DNA from: Elmis aenea
Taxonomy: Eukaryota > Arthropoda > Insecta > Coleoptera > Elmidae
DNA length: 64,000 nt
NCBI GenBank assembly: GCA_947652605.1
Contig: OX393578.1
Coordinates: forward strand, 40,677,470-40,741,469
Direction of reading: 5' to 3'
The notes under the pieces are model-generated. The model ran no database searches. It was not told the origin of the DNA and was given only the letters and a program-made list of their open reading frames with translations. This document shows, piece by piece, positions 24,601 to 36,949 of this stretch (position 1 is its first letter; every line of letters begins with the position of its first letter). The translations under genes were made by a program, and so were the position numbers.

Positions 24601-25392
24601 TTACAAGGGAACTTCACTTGGTGGTACTAAAGTCGGTTGATGGGACTAAGATTTTCCGAAAGAAGATCGTAAATGAAGAAGAATAACAACTTTTTTGTCC
24701 CCGGAAACTCAAAACTTTCCGTTGAATTTCAATTTTTATTTTCAAAAATTGCACAAAATAGGTTAAATACCAAGCGAAAATGAACTCTTGCACACCCTCT
24801 TTTTTTCTTTAATTTTGATTCTAGATAAATAACATTTTAGACACATGATATGTGTAAAAAATCGGATTTTTTGAGCACATGCACACAATTGTTTCACTTC
24901 CGGTTTCGCCGGAAATGACCATAACTTTGTTATTTTTAATGGAACATCCTGTATATTTTTACATTTATGGGAAGAGGAAGCAATTTTGAGTACAATAGCA
25001 TCCTTTTGGTTAATTTTTATAACCTCAAACAGCCAGAGTTCATTTACACCTGGTATTGCAGATTTTCTTAAATTTGGATTTGGCGCCAAAAAAATTAAAA
25101 CAATTATTGTTATTTACGAATTCATACTTTTAAAGAGAAAACTTGGATCTTGTTAGTAAAACATAAACACATGATTTAACAATAATTATTTAAAAGTTTA
25201 TGTTCACTTCAAGTACCTTTCACAGTTTAACCTATTACGTGCAATTTTTCAAAAATAAAAATTGAGTTTCAACGGTAAGTTTTAAGTTTCCGGGGCCTAA
25301 AAAGTTGGTACTCTTCTTCATTCACGATCTTCATTAGGAATATCTTAGTCCCATCAACCGACTTTAGTACCCCAAGTGAGGTTCTCTTGTTA
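24601..25392. mobile_element. Inverted-repeat element (~170-bp arms) with nested insertion
   Basis: Bases 24601-24769 (for example GTCGGTTGATGGGACTAAGA) are mirrored at 25226-25392 (TCTTAGTCCCATCAACCGAC) with roughly 85-90% visual identity. The interior is taken up partly by a second element (24770-25053) that begins exactly where the left arm stops. Its own terminal boundary and target duplication are unclear, so the superfamily is not assigned. Confidence 0.65.
24770..25053 (-). mobile_element. Short copy of the TACACCCGG foldback family
   Basis: It is flanked by TA (24768-24769 and 25054-25055), starting CCAAGCGAAAATGAAC and ending GTTCATTTACACCTGG. The body aligns with one arm of the 5891-7185 element, including the hairpin TTCCGG/CCGGAA at 24898-24914 and AATGGAACATCCTGTATA. 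Unlike the other copies it has only one arm, so only its ~25-base termini are inverted. A 108-codon minus-strand frame (24763-25089) parallels the frames of copy 1. Differences fall at all codon positions, arguing against coding function. Confidence 0.75.
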
Positions 25393-25394
25393 GT

Positions 25395-26089
25395 TCTGTC
25401 CTATGCTTTAAATATCAGATGTTCTGAATACTTTTTTGTTTTTTGGGATCAATCGTTTGTAAGATTTTTCTTTCGCTGGCATATTTATTTTTGCACAAAT
25501 GGGTAGATTACTGAATAACTTACAGACTGGAACACATATAGCATATAGGCATAGCTAGGTAGACATACATACGGGTATGCGCAAAAGTATGGAAACAGAC
25601 AAATATCTAAAACATCATTATAGATACTAAAATATAATTTTGTATCTATGCGTTATCGTATTTGTAGGATTCGATGAGAATACTAAATTTGCAATACGAC
25701 CTCCGGTTCAACCGGAAACGAAATCAACATTTTAAATGGAACACCATGTATAATTTTATATTTTTTGGTTCCTCTTAAAATTTGCTTAAAAAATGAATTG
25801 AGTATTATGGGTCTAAGATCAACTGTTTTAATAAAATATACATTTTTATGAAAATTTTGAGCGATACAGCACGTTCAATTGTTTTAACATTTAAGTTCTT
25901 TAAAAGGGCAGTAAAATTTTGTATGAAAATTAGATTGACAATAGATTTTAAAAATATTACACAGGGTGTTTTTTACGCTTGCTGACCTTGAACGACAATA
26001 AAGCAAAATTATTTATTAAATGTTTAACGAAAATATTTAAAAAAAAATACATACACAACTACCTTTAAAACCGGGAAATATGTAAAAAA
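25395..26089. other. AT-rich sequence with a divergent repeat fragment
   Basis: At 25690-25760 the sequence CCTCCGGTTCAACCGGAAACG, then TTTAAATGGAACACCATGTA, is a diverged piece of the foldback family with the CCGG hairpin kept. Near 25970, ACACAGGGTGTTTTTTACGC is another terminus-like motif. Nothing else was recognised. Confidence 0.5.
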
Positions 26090-26565
26090 AGTAGTGGCTG
26101 CAGATCTTAATAGTTCACTAAAAAGGAAAGTGCTACAACTGTGGCAAATTAAGTGGAATCAATCTAACTCCAAACTGGCCCAAATCAAAACTTCTGTGAA
26201 GCTGAGGTCCCACTTCTCTTCCAACAGAAAAGAGCAGGTCATGCTAACTAGACTAAGAATAGGCCATATCAAATTTACGCACCAACATCTTTTAAAAGGC
26301 GAACAAACACCTTATTGCGAGATCTGTTGAACAAGTTGGACAGAAAACATATTCTAGAGGAGTGCGCTGCACTCAAACCATTTCCAAGTCTTCATGAAAT
26401 CCCTAACAGTATCCACAACATCCTTAAGGATGGGTGCAGTGCTAGTGTGTTAAATAAATTCATGTGCAGTGCCGGTCTGACCAAACAAATCTAGTGCCAC
26501 GGCCAAACGCTAATAATCTACCTAAATGGTTGAAGCGTCCCCCTCCATTAAATTTAAAAAAAAAC
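26090..26565 (+). pseudogene. LINE 3' end (Jockey/R1-like zinc-finger domain and 3' tail)
   Basis: The frame 26094-26330 reads LKRKVLQLWQIKWNQ, then MLTRLRIGHIKFTHQHLL and PYCEIC. This is the C-terminal part downstream of the RNase H domain in Jockey/R1/I-type LINEs. After a one-base shift the frame resumes as HILEECAALKPFPSLHE and continues to LNKFMCSAGLTKQI, with the stop at 26492-26494. The Cys-Cys-His-Cys spacing typical of these proteins is visible. The 3' UTR is short: AACGCTAATAATCTACC, then GGTTGAAGCGTCC (26528-26540), then AAATTTAAAAAAAAA. This tail is shared with the SINE at 61128. The element is 5'-truncated. Confidence 0.82.
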
Positions 26566-27151
26566 TACCTTTAATTTTATTCAATAACTTTTTAACATAC
26601 AAGTCTACTGTGTACGTGTTTCATAATTTTGTTTTTAATTTTTATGTGAACTACAACAACTTTCGACGAAAAACGAATCAAAATTTTTAAATATATGAAA
26701 TAACAACAAATGTTTGTTCGCGAGTCAGCTTTCGGCGCCCTTGCTACTTTTCGGTAGCAGAACATGTGGTTTTGTTATTTCAGGTTAGCATAATAAATAA
26801 TAGGTTAAATGGAAACTAGGATATAAGTTTGATTTGGAAATATTGTGCACAGTAGAAAATCAAAACACTAATTGTATATTGTTCTAACAACGGCAAGTTT
26901 TTCAATTAAAAAATACATATTTAAGTAAATACTATCGTGAAAGTTTGTTAACCATTTTTTAGAAACATATACCGGGTGATTCAGTTTGACTGTCGCACCC
27001 CTATAACTTTTTAATTATTGAAAATAACCCCCACGGACGGATCCTTTTAATGCTTTTAACGTTTTAAATTAGCCTTTTTGCTAAAGATTTTGTTACAGGT
27101 ATTACCGAATATTCTTTCACACAGATCCACTTATTTTGTAAAATACATATA
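26566..27151. other. AT-rich sequence with one solitary terminus
   Basis: TATACCGGGTGATTCAG at about 26968 looks like the left end of a TA-inserting element, with no right end seen. Otherwise nothing was recognised. Confidence 0.4.
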
Positions 27152-27153
27152 TA

Positions 27154-27847
27154 GGGGAAGATGGTATATACTGGGATATGGTATATAGTGGGACAACAGA
27201 GATTTTGGCCATCTGTTACCCCGTACTTGAAGTTTGTTTACATCAAAATAGCGGTTAAGCAGTCCCATTATATCCTGTCTACAGTATGTGTCGTAAACAA
27301 TGTCATAGTGACTTGCGCATGTGAGGCATGTTTGGTAACTGCGCATTGTTTTTTTGTGGTTATTCAGTTTATGTGCTAAAACTTTTTTATTTATTTAACA
27401 ACAATTAGAAAATTTGGCTTAGGTGTACCTTAAAGTATATTAAATGTATGTACAATGTTAAAACTTAAAATAATCATACAAGTTTTTCATTAAATCGTTG
27501 CTTTTAAAAATTGATCACATGGTGCATTGTGGGACAATGATGATAATTAGGTAAATTTTCTGAAAAAGACTTCCGACTTTAGATTTTCTTTCTCTAAAAA
27601 CAGAGATAAAGACTGTGTTAAAAAAAAAATATTCTGTGTAGGTTAAGCGCGGGGACAAGTGGTGTATAGTGGGACAGTCCCTCTATTTGTGTACCTTTAT
27701 TTAAAAAAAATATTTTTTTGTATATGCAATGATAAACTAAAGCAAATGAATAAATATCTCATCATATCAATTTGAGGTATGCAAATTAAGCCGTTCAAAA
27801 GTTACGCAAATTTTAAAAAAAGTGTCCCAGTATATACCACCTTCCCC
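27154..27847 (-). mobile_element. TA-flanked mariner-like element B (empty-site copy)
   Basis: It is flanked by TA (27152-27153 and 27848-27849), with ends GGGGAAGATGGTATATACTG and CAGTATATACCACCTTCCCC. It is the inverted relative of element A at 14841-16013, with about 95% visual identity. It lacks the hAT insertion, giving the uninterrupted junction GCGGTTAAGCAGTCCC at about 27252. It also lacks ~210 internal bases where A has the segment at about 15030-15235. The frames 27131-27346 and 27161-27379 are chance. It has no transposase. Confidence 0.82.
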
Positions 27848-27849
27848 TA

Positions 27850-30612
27850 CCTAATAAGAGAATTCCGTTCACGTATTTTTTTTGCAAATTATCGCTTCAT
27901 ATTAAATAATTTCTGTAAAATTAAATATTTTAACTTAACTTATGGAGTGTCAGAAAACACGTAAAAAAGCAGAATTTATTTAAAAAAAACGAACTGAACA
28001 AAGAAGTAATGTAAAATTAAACAACAGGGAAAAAACGAAGCCCTCTGTAAAATTAATATTTACCAAAAATGCTTACAAAGCGTATGAATTATCATTATCA
28101 AAATTTGCTGTTAATTAATAATTGTTATTAAAATCCGCATAAACGGTACTATTGGACAATCATGTATTTAGTTAAAATTAGCTTAATTAACGATTTCTTT
28201 TTATGCTGTGATTGTACATATCATTTCATTCTCTTGAGGAAGTAAGGTTTTCCATCCAACGTTGATCTTTTAGACTTTAGACGTAATCATCTGTTACATT
28301 TCTTGTTAATAAAAGTAACCCATCAATAGCCAACGAACCAGTGCTTATTATTATGTATACCGGTTTGTTTGAACAAATTATGAATATTAAAACCTGGCAA
28401 GAGATTGAATATTACGTTTCAGTGTATTTAAATATGCTGAGTGCATGCCTAAGTACTTAAATGGATTACCTATTAGATAATTGCTTTCGTTCTTAAAAGG
28501 CTGTTGTGAAACATCAAATTACAAAACAAAGACCAAAACATAAACGTTATTTTAATAAACTTTGCACGATTTTAATATTTCTAGTTATATTAAAGAAATG
28601 TTCATATTAAACAGCAGCACTAAGTTGTTGAAAATATTGACGAATTACGCCAAATTAAAATATTTTACAAAATTTGTGACATGAAATCACACTAAAAAGT
28701 GTTATAAATTAAAATGCAGTCATAAAATTGTTTAACGGTTAGTGATAAAATATTTTTATTGCTTATTTATATGTTTTTAAACAGGCATTTTATTTAAAAT
28801 TTACAACCCCTTTCGCCATACTTTCAAAAGTCTATTAAAGCGGTCCATTGTATAGTTTTTCTGGTTACCTATTAAAAACACGTCTTGTTTAATAGGAAAT
28901 TAATAAGACAAAATATATGGCAGGAGTTATTAAGATAATTGTGACGAGATTTTAAGTTTGTCTTACCAAGTAGATACATAGTGCTTTGAAAACACCTGCT
29001 CATTTATTAAATGACAGACGTAAATGAGAAAAACGAATGTCATTCGACAAAATTTATGTCTTTTAAGGGACAATGAAAACCGTATTCTAATTTATGACTA
29101 ATTTTTTTCGGAATATTGGTTAACTTTATATGTCTTTTTAATAGAGCTGTATAGACTCAGAGAATATACATGTAACATGGCGGCCTTTTTAACCTTATAC
29201 TCCTTTGACAGTAAATTTCTGAAAAGCGCCCATTTATTATACCTACACAATATACCTCAATGAGTTGCTCGTGCGACTCTATTTTCTATCATGGTGGTAT
29301 CAAGTTGCTGTACACGTTACGTTATTACCTTTATTTGAATAGAATTATTCAAACCAATAATTATGCAAGTAATAAACGTACATGGGTTTTTAATAAGGAT
29401 CTTTAATAAACGACAAACGATTTATTATGTTAGTTAACCAAGTTAAAGCCTGAGGTGATTGATTTTAAAATTAATTTAAATTGATATTTAAAAAAATAAT
29501 ACTTTTTAGAACATCTAAATACAACGAACAATTGAAATTTAAAAAAAAATACAGAACAATGAAAATCGAAAATGAAGTAAATATTTCGGATATTAAATTT
29601 AACTGTTTTGCTACAAAAACAAATTAAATATGTTTTAGATTTCATTGTTTGAGATATTTTTTACTCATAAATGATGTAATTGTAAGTAAGCTTCCTTTAT
29701 TAGATCATTTTAGCTCTACATTATCACGTGTTATTATCAGCAATTATTGTTAGTATAAATTGTTGGGTTATAAATGCCCCACCCAATAATACGTAATGGG
29801 CCTTAGTACCATTCATCTGAAAGAGATGCCTAATAGACCATCGAGTGCTGTTTGCAAGTACCATTTACATACAGCCAAACCTCTTCCATTACGATGTTAA
29901 CAATAAATTTAATTGTACATTATATCTCTTTCATCTATCTCATTCATATAAAATAACTTCAATCAAAAGAATCATCATCATTTATGCTTATTATGTGAGA
30001 GCATGCCTCATGACAATGTGTCATTACCAGACAAAAGGAATCCATACACCATTTACTGCAAGTTATTTCTATTTTGAATAGCTTACACGAAAACATTCAA
30101 ATTAACACTTCATCCATCACGCAGAACGTGAATGTGTAGCAGACAGCAAAAAGAAGTAGCAAACATCATAATTCAAAATTATATTTGCTTTCACGTAAAA
30201 AAATATTTTATTAAAAAATTAAGTCCGTTTTTTATTGCGAAATATTCTCAGATTTATTGATTTCTTTATCCAGTTTAGTTTTTGTTATAGCAGGGTGTAG
30301 TAATATATTAATTATTTTAAAGAACAGTCCATCGCGATTTACTTCGGCTAACTTATTGGTTTAATTGAATGTTTTGTTGTAAGTCGCTTAGACATTTTAA
30401 AATTTATCTCGGTAGTTTAGATTTAATTAAAAAAAAAATTATAAACGAAAGTTTATTAAATAACAAAGTAATTTTTAACATCGTTTCTTTAAAAATAATT
30501 CTTATAATATCGGAATCGAATACTCCTACAAGTATTTATAAATTTATTTTAAATTGATTAGCATTTGAGGATGCCAACATGTTTCAGATTCCGGTCCATT
30601 TAACCTATTTTA
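27850..30612. other. AT-rich sequence without recognisable feature
   Basis: This is a long stretch with no transposon ends, exon-like frames or RNA signals that I can support. Frames at 29430-29645, 29845-30081 and 30369-30557 are AT-rich and unrecognised. Confidence 0.5.
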
Positions 30613-31340
30613 TACAGTGTGTCCAGAATTCGAGGCTCATCATGTGTAACGTGTAACTTTTAAACCGTAATAGATACAAGGTCGGTCAAATGGGACAAAA
30701 GTTACCTACTTCATAGAGCAATACAGCGATGCTTTTGAAAAAAAATTCAAGTCTAATTTGATATTGATGAAAAACCAAAAATGTGGCATTTTTTTACATG
30801 AATTTATCTCAGTTGCTATGAGATATAGCAAAAAAAGTTTTTTACAAAAGTGGTAGAAAATTTTGATCGCTATAAAATGGTGGCAATAAATTTTTTTAAT
30901 ATTGCATACTTTACGAGATAGGTACAGCATAAACTTACATTTTTTTAAATGCAAACCATAGTTGATTTTAGTGTCTTTCGAGAGCTTATTTTTTTGTCTT
31001 TTCAATGATGTGCCATATAATACATTTATTTTGAAATTTGACGGCTATAACATTAAAAAACGATTTTGATGAAAAAACTGAAGCAAGCCATGAATTAATA
31101 ACGTCGGATTTCACCTATTAGCTGATAAGAAACAAAAGAACGCCTAAACAAAGCAAAAAATCCAATATTGGTAATACTATTTTGTAATTTTTGATAGCAA
31201 AACCAAAGATAATAAATCAATTACGTAGGCTGTGAAACAAATGTTTGTTAGATCCAATTCAGGTATTGTCAGTTTTTTACTGTCATTGTAAATACTACGA
31301 TAATATGATTTTCTCCAGTTAAAAAAAAAAAAGTTTTTCT

Positions 31341-31511
31341 GTGTACATTAAATGCTCAAGGAATTCAAAACGAGCATGTGCTGATTACATGAATTTGTAT
31401 CCAGAGAGGCGACAACCTCACAGAACTGTATTTTCTAAACTGGAAAAAAATCTCAGAGAGTTTGGTTCGTATAAAAACCAGGTAAACAAAACAAAGAGAT
31501 CCAGGAAATAG
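31341..31511 (+). pseudogene. DUF4817-like transposase N-terminus, interrupted
   Basis: The 57-codon frame starting VYIKCSRNSKRACADY, then NLYPERRQPHRTVFSKLEKN and LREFGSY, fits the DUF4817 helix-turn-helix pattern known from insect transposase-derived proteins. Its marks are Tyr-Pro-x-Arg-Arg-x-Pro, Phe-x-x-Leu and Leu-Arg-x-x-Gly-Ser. It stops at 31509. A TA-inserting element begins at 31517. Immediately beyond it (from 32742), a frame reading VLAATTAETEPISL resembles the next expected block. The host gene was therefore cut between these blocks, with a frameshift as well. No start codon or catalytic domain was found. Confidence 0.65.
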
Positions 31512-31516
31512 AAGTA

Positions 31517-32739
31517 CAGGGTGGTCCAAATTCGATGGGATTGCATGGGTATCTCGGTTAATATTTAAGATAGAGAAACGGTTAAATTACCAAAAATGTG
31601 CAGTTTTTTGAGACAAACTCAGAACCGTTTTTAAAAATATTCTATCATTTCTGGTTTTCGAGTTATCGAATAAAAAGTGTTTTTTTGTCATATTAATAAT
31701 GTGTCATATCTCCGTTATTGTTGTAAATATCAAAAATATTTATTAAGATTATTTTTGGATATTTTTATGTTTAATTTGATTACACTAAAAAAAAAAATTT
31801 TACGCTCGCCGTTAAAAAGTTATGACACAAACTTACCTTTTTTTAAATGGAAACGATAGTTGGTTATGACCTATTTAAATTCCTAATTTTTTTCTCATTT
31901 CAAATATATAAGGGTCGATGTATTTATTTTTATTAATACGCAAGTTATGAAGGTTTTTTAGGTTTTTTTTCCAAGAAAATCATAGTAGGCTATGAAAACA
32001 AAAACCAAACAAGGTGTAAAACCTTACAAAACTCATGTGGTACAAGTTACCAAGGTTTTTTAATTTTTTGTGGAGATAAACATTGTAAATATTTGAAAAT
32101 AAGAAAATAACGATAAAGTCGGTATCAGCAGTAATGTAGGATATTGTTGTTTATCTTATGTTCAAAAAATGTCGTATTTATCTCAATAACAAATTAAAAA
32201 ACCTTGGTAACTTCTACCACATGGGTTTTATAAGGTTTTACACACTGTTTATTTTTTGTTTTCACAGCCTACTATGATTTTCTTAGAAAAAAAACCTAAA
32301 AAACCTTCATAACTTGCGTATTAATAAAAATAAATACATCGACCCTTATATATTTGGAATGAGAAAAAAATTAGGAATTTCAATAGGTCATAGCCAACTA
32401 TCGTTTCTATTTAAAAAAAGGTAAGTTTGTGTCATAACTTTTTAACGGCGAGCGTAAAATTTTTGTTTTAGTATAATCAAATTAAACATAAAAATATCCA
32501 AAAATAATCTTAATAAATATTTTTGATATTTACAACAATAACGGAGATATGACACATTATTAATATGACAAAAAAACACTTTTTATTCGATAACTCGAAA
32601 ACCGGAAATGATAGAATATTTTTGAAAACGGTTCTGAGTTTGTCTCAAAAAACTGCACATTTTTGGTAATTTAACCGTTTCTCTATCTTAAATATTAACC
32701 GAGATACCCATGCAATCCCATCGAATTTGGACCACCCTG
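31517..32739. mobile_element. Palindromic CAGGGTGGTCC element nested in transposase relic
   Basis: It is flanked by TA (31515-31516 and 32740-32741). It starts CAGGGTGGTCCAAATTCG and ends CGAATTTGGACCACCCTG. The two halves are near-perfect reverse complements for roughly 550 bases around a short centre near 32050-32160, so the whole 1.2 kb can fold into one hairpin. It has no coding capacity. A much shorter member of the same family is at 48658-48890, and single ends occur near 440 and 38066. Confidence 0.88.
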
Positions 32740-33744
32740 TACTTGCTGCTACAACTGCTGAAACTGAACCCATTTCACTGAATATGACCATTCAGATTTA
32801 GAATTTTATTGTTACTTAATATAATAAATATTTTGTTTGGCCATCATATTGATAGTTTATAATTAGCTTTTTTAAATTTTTAAAACAGTCTTTCCAAATG
32901 GAAAAGGTGTTATTTATACATAAACAACTCTCTTGTGTAAGATTGCACATAGTATAAGAAAAAACAAAGACGCTATTAAGAAATTACTGTAGAAATTTAG
33001 AAAATCAATTAGTGTTGGAAGAGATAACACTTCAAACTTATTTTTTTTTTGAAAATAGTCAAGGTTTATAATATTTTTTTTATAAATGTTTATTTAGATA
33101 TTTAAAATTGCGTACTAGATTTATAACATAAAAATGATTTTATTGATTGTATGATAGGAGTATAATTTAAGTGTTGTTGTGTTGTAAATAAAATAATTCA
33201 TTGATACCTTGATGTTTTGCTTTGTTTAGGCGTTCTTTTGTTTATCAGCTAATAGGTGAAACCCGACGTTATTAATTCATGGCTTGCTTAATTTTTTTCA
33301 TCAAAATCGTTTTTTAGTGTCAAATTTCAAAATAAATGTATCATATGGCACATCATTGAAAAGACAAAAAAATAAGCTCTCGAATGACACTAAAATCAAC
33401 TATGGTTTGCATTTAAAAAAATGCAAGGTTATGCTGTATCTCGTAAAGTATGCAATATTAAAAAAATTTATTGCCGCTAATTTATAGCGATCAACAATAT
33501 TAACCACTTTTGTAAAAAACTTTTTTTTGCTATATTTTATAGCAACTGAGATAAATTCATGTAAAAAAATTCCACATTTTTTGTTTTTCATCAATATCAA
33601 ATTAGTCTTGAATTTTTTTTCAAAAGCAAAAGCATCGCTGTATTGCTCTATGAAGTAGGTAACTTTTGTCCCATTTGACGGACCTTGTATCTATTACGGT
33701 TTAAGAGTTAGCCATGGTGAGCCTCGAATTCTGGACACACTGTA

Positions 33745-36125
33745 TATCCCGGGAAATACTTATTGCCCCGGAAAATCCCGGGATATTTAAAAAAAATATG
33801 TTTATTTATTTCATTTATATGATGAAGAAAAATCAGCTTCTCGTTGTTCTAACTAAACAATCTAGGAGTAAGTTCAATTCATCTAAGTTTATTTATTTTT
33901 TATATTTAATAAGATAATACACTATTTTTTACAAGTATTTTGACTGCAGAAATTTTTTTCCATCTGTTGTCAAGACATCTTCAGCGTCTTAAGTTTATAT
34001 AACCCACTAATAAATCCATCAAATTTAAATATTTATTATCTTTTTAAATACCAATTAGCAATTAAAGCAAACCCGGTATGTGCGGAACTTCTCAACATTC
34101 CAAAAACGGACAAGTATTTTCCTAAATTAAGATATAAATCTAAGGTTTTACAACCATTTGGTTTACGATAGCTTTAATATTAATCGCTTTATCATTAGCG
34201 CATCCTTCTTAACTAATAGAAATTATTTTACATCACTTTAAGAGCTGCCCTTAACAAATTATCGTTTGCCTATAGAGCCAACTGGCAAAAAATAAATATA
34301 CCTACAAAATTTCAGTTAACAACATTTTTAAATGAATACTCAAGTGTGATTGCTTAATAACTATAAATTAATAATTAGTAGGCCGGAAAATAAAAATACT
34401 GCCTTGATTACCGTTGCATAATGAACTAGTCTAGAATCTGTTTTCAAAGTTCCTGTCAATATGCTAACACCCACCTTTTTAACTCGAGGCATGCTCTGGT
34501 TTCAAGGTATGTCAGTGCCCCTTTGTACTACACACATATGCGTATCGCATATCATAAGAAGTCGAAACTACACATTATGATTAATATTACTGTGATTGAA
34601 AACATAGCAAATGATTAACATAGGGCATTTTATTTCACAGGTGTATACGTATATGCTCGGAGACTAATATTAGCAATAGCAAACTAATAATTATTTTGAA
34701 AAAAAACTGCTATGATATGATTTGGAACAGGAGTAGCTAATATGAAAATTCTTCTTACAATAATTGCAAAAATTAATTTCATCGTTTTATAAGTTCACTT
34801 AAAAACCGTTGAAATTTTTAAAAGTTGTTATTGTTAATAAGCGTCGCCACTCAATTTAGTTTTTAAATTCATTTACTCTTGCAACATACACAGTTAAAAT
34901 ATAATACTTCTTCCTAACTGTTTAAAAAAAAAACAACAGACAACTCCCTTTATCTTTCTTGTTGGACTCAATAAGTACACTAAAAGACAAAATTTGTTTT
35001 AAATATAAATAAGTTAGTATATAAGGTTAGTAAAACAATGCACTACCGTCATCTTTCTTATTATTTTTTTATTTAACTGTGTGCACAAGCTTTTTTAATA
35101 CCTTCGTGACAGTTCGAATTTTGCGTTAGTCTTATAACAATATATTTTAGCACAATTTTTGAAATCTAGCCTCCTTATTATCACCTGATCACCTCTAAAG
35201 CTTAAAACTTCTTGATAAGGTACTGTAGCTTGTTGTCTAAGGAAATTCTTAATTTTATAATCTCCTTTTATTTGGATCGAAATCTTTTGTACAGTGGCAC
35301 CCAAAAACGGCTTCCTTAAAACAATAGTTTACCAAACGTTAACAAGTATTGTGTCTAATTTGTGTTTTCTATTACACAACATACGATGTCGATCTCTGAT
35401 TTGTATCGTGCTACAGTTGTACACATAATTTAAGGTGTCATTCATCACAGTAACAACAAGAAAGAAGTCCCAGCTAGAGACAATAACATGAAATTATTAA
35501 CTCGATCGCTTATCCAGTATACATTTTCCTAATAAGGCAACCTAATGAATACAAAATTCTAACGAGTTTCTTATTTGTTTCGTTGACAATTTGTGGATCG
35601 TCTGCATTCTATTTGACATTAATTGTCATTAAAAAGATGTACTGTATGTGCTTGTCATCGACGACTGAATCTTATCAAGAACAATCAATTGACAACGATA
35701 AAATATGTGTGTAGTTAAGAATAAAGTTTAGTAGGTATGCAAAACGAGAAAAATTGTATTTATTCTTCAATTACTTCAAAAATGTATAAAATGCCAATGT
35801 TTTTTGTAATATAAATTGCATCCTTGTTGTTCTGATTTTATTGATATAAACATGGTCAAAACAATCGCAAAACAAAAGATGTTTAAAAACAACTAAACCT
35901 GTTGAAAGTTTTGAAATTATATTTTGCCACATTTATTCTATAAAGGAGGTAAACATTAGATGAATTAAATTATCCTATGAAAAAATTATAAATAACAAGA
36001 AATAGTTTTAAAAAGTACTCCTAGATAATAAGTGTTTTATAAACTGCTAATTATTAAAACTATTTACAGACAATGAACAAAACCTAATTTAAATTAAATA
36101 ATAAATATTGGTGTATTTGTTATAT
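33745..36125. other. AT-rich sequence; small CCCGGG patch and weak Penelope-like motif
   Basis: ATCCCGGGAAATAC and AAAATCCCGGGAT at 33746-33785 form a small inverted repeat. GACATCTTCAGCGTC at about 33978 resembles the motif seen in the Penelope-like fragment at 58318, but too little surrounds it for a call. The rest is featureless. Frames at 33714-33917 and 35095-35304 are unrecognised. Confidence 0.4.
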
Positions 36126-36927
36126 CACTGGTTCCTAACCTTTCAGTAAGCCGCGGCCCCTTGGATATCCAAAAATATTTTCGCTGCCTCCGAGTTTGTA
36201 GTAACATAATAAACATTTAGATTTATTTTAAAACAATGGTTTTATTTAATTTTATAACTACAAAAAAAAAAAAAAAATAACTGTTATTACATTTTGAAAA
36301 ACCCTATGGTATATTTTACCAGGGGTTTGGAGCGGAGCTCTGAGCTGGAGCACGGAGCAGTGGAGCAATGGGTTTTTGACCGGAGCTGGAGCGGAGCCCG
36401 GAGCAAATAATTTTGATTGCTCCACTGCTCCAGTTTATTATGTAAAATTTAAAAAATTACTACTTTTTTTCCTTTTTTTCAACGTTTGAAGATCAATAAT
36501 CTGTTTTTTCAAACATTTATTTAACTTCACTTGTTTGTTAGGGCCAAATTTTGTTATTTTTGACCAACTTCTACATATCCGATAAAATTAAACTTAGTTT
36601 TTAAAATACATTTTTTTTAATCAAACGACTTTCTTTAAAAATGTTAACAATATTTGGAGCATGGAGCGGAGCCGGAGCAGGCATTTTGATGCCGGAGCGG
36701 AGCTGGAGCGGAGCAAATAAAAAATTGGACTGCTCCAAACCCCTGTATTTTACATCTTAGAATTTGAAACTAATGATTTGGCCAATCTGAAAACTTTACG
36801 TAGGTAATTATTACACAACAATACACAAAAAAATTAACTTTAATACGTTCAAGAAATGTTTTGCGGACCCCCTAAAAACCTCTAGCGCCCACCCAGGGGA
36901 CCGCGACCCCCAGGTTAAGAATTGCAG
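36126..36927. mobile_element. hAT-like element carrying a nested hAT
   Basis: The left end CACTGGTTCCTAACC and right end GGTTAAGAATTGCAG form an imperfect inverted repeat. CGCGGCCCC and GGGGACCGCGACCCCC subterminal sequence is of hAT type. The flanking 8-mers (TGTTATAT and CGTTAGGA) match at only about half their positions, so the insertion is old or the ends are slightly off. It is interrupted at 36320-36745. Confidence 0.65.
36320..36745. mobile_element. GGAGC-rich hAT-like element nested in another hAT
   Basis: The ends CAGGGGTTTGGAGC and GCTCCAAACCCCTG are perfect inverted repeats of 14 bases. TATTTTAC is duplicated exactly at 36312-36319 and 36746-36753. Both subterminal regions are built of GGAGC/CGGAGC iterations in the same orientation on the plus strand. 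It has no coding capacity. Confidence 0.92.
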
Positions 36928-36949
36928 CGTTAGGAAAGGCTGTATTTAA

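Larger units (their letters stand above)
30615..33742 (+). mobile_element. Inverted-repeat transposon with DUF4817-type relic, split by a second element
   Basis: The element is flanked by TA (30613-30614 and 33743-33744). It starts CAGTGTGTCCAGAATTCG and ends CGAATTCTGGACACACTG. The inverted arms are about 530-545 bases (30615-31158 and 33214-33742), far longer than usual for mariner-type elements. Inside lies a transposase N-terminal relic (31341 onward), cut at 31515 by another palindromic element. The interior 32742-33213 has lost coding sense except for its first bases. The combination of TA target, long TIRs and a DUF4817-like domain points to the IS630-Tc1-mariner superfamily. Confidence 0.78.

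Noticed and set aside
33945..33995. Second hammerhead or Penelope-like motif
   Set aside because: Only CTGAAGATG-like similarity is visible on the minus strand, without a paired stem plus GAAAC, so it is too weak to annotate.
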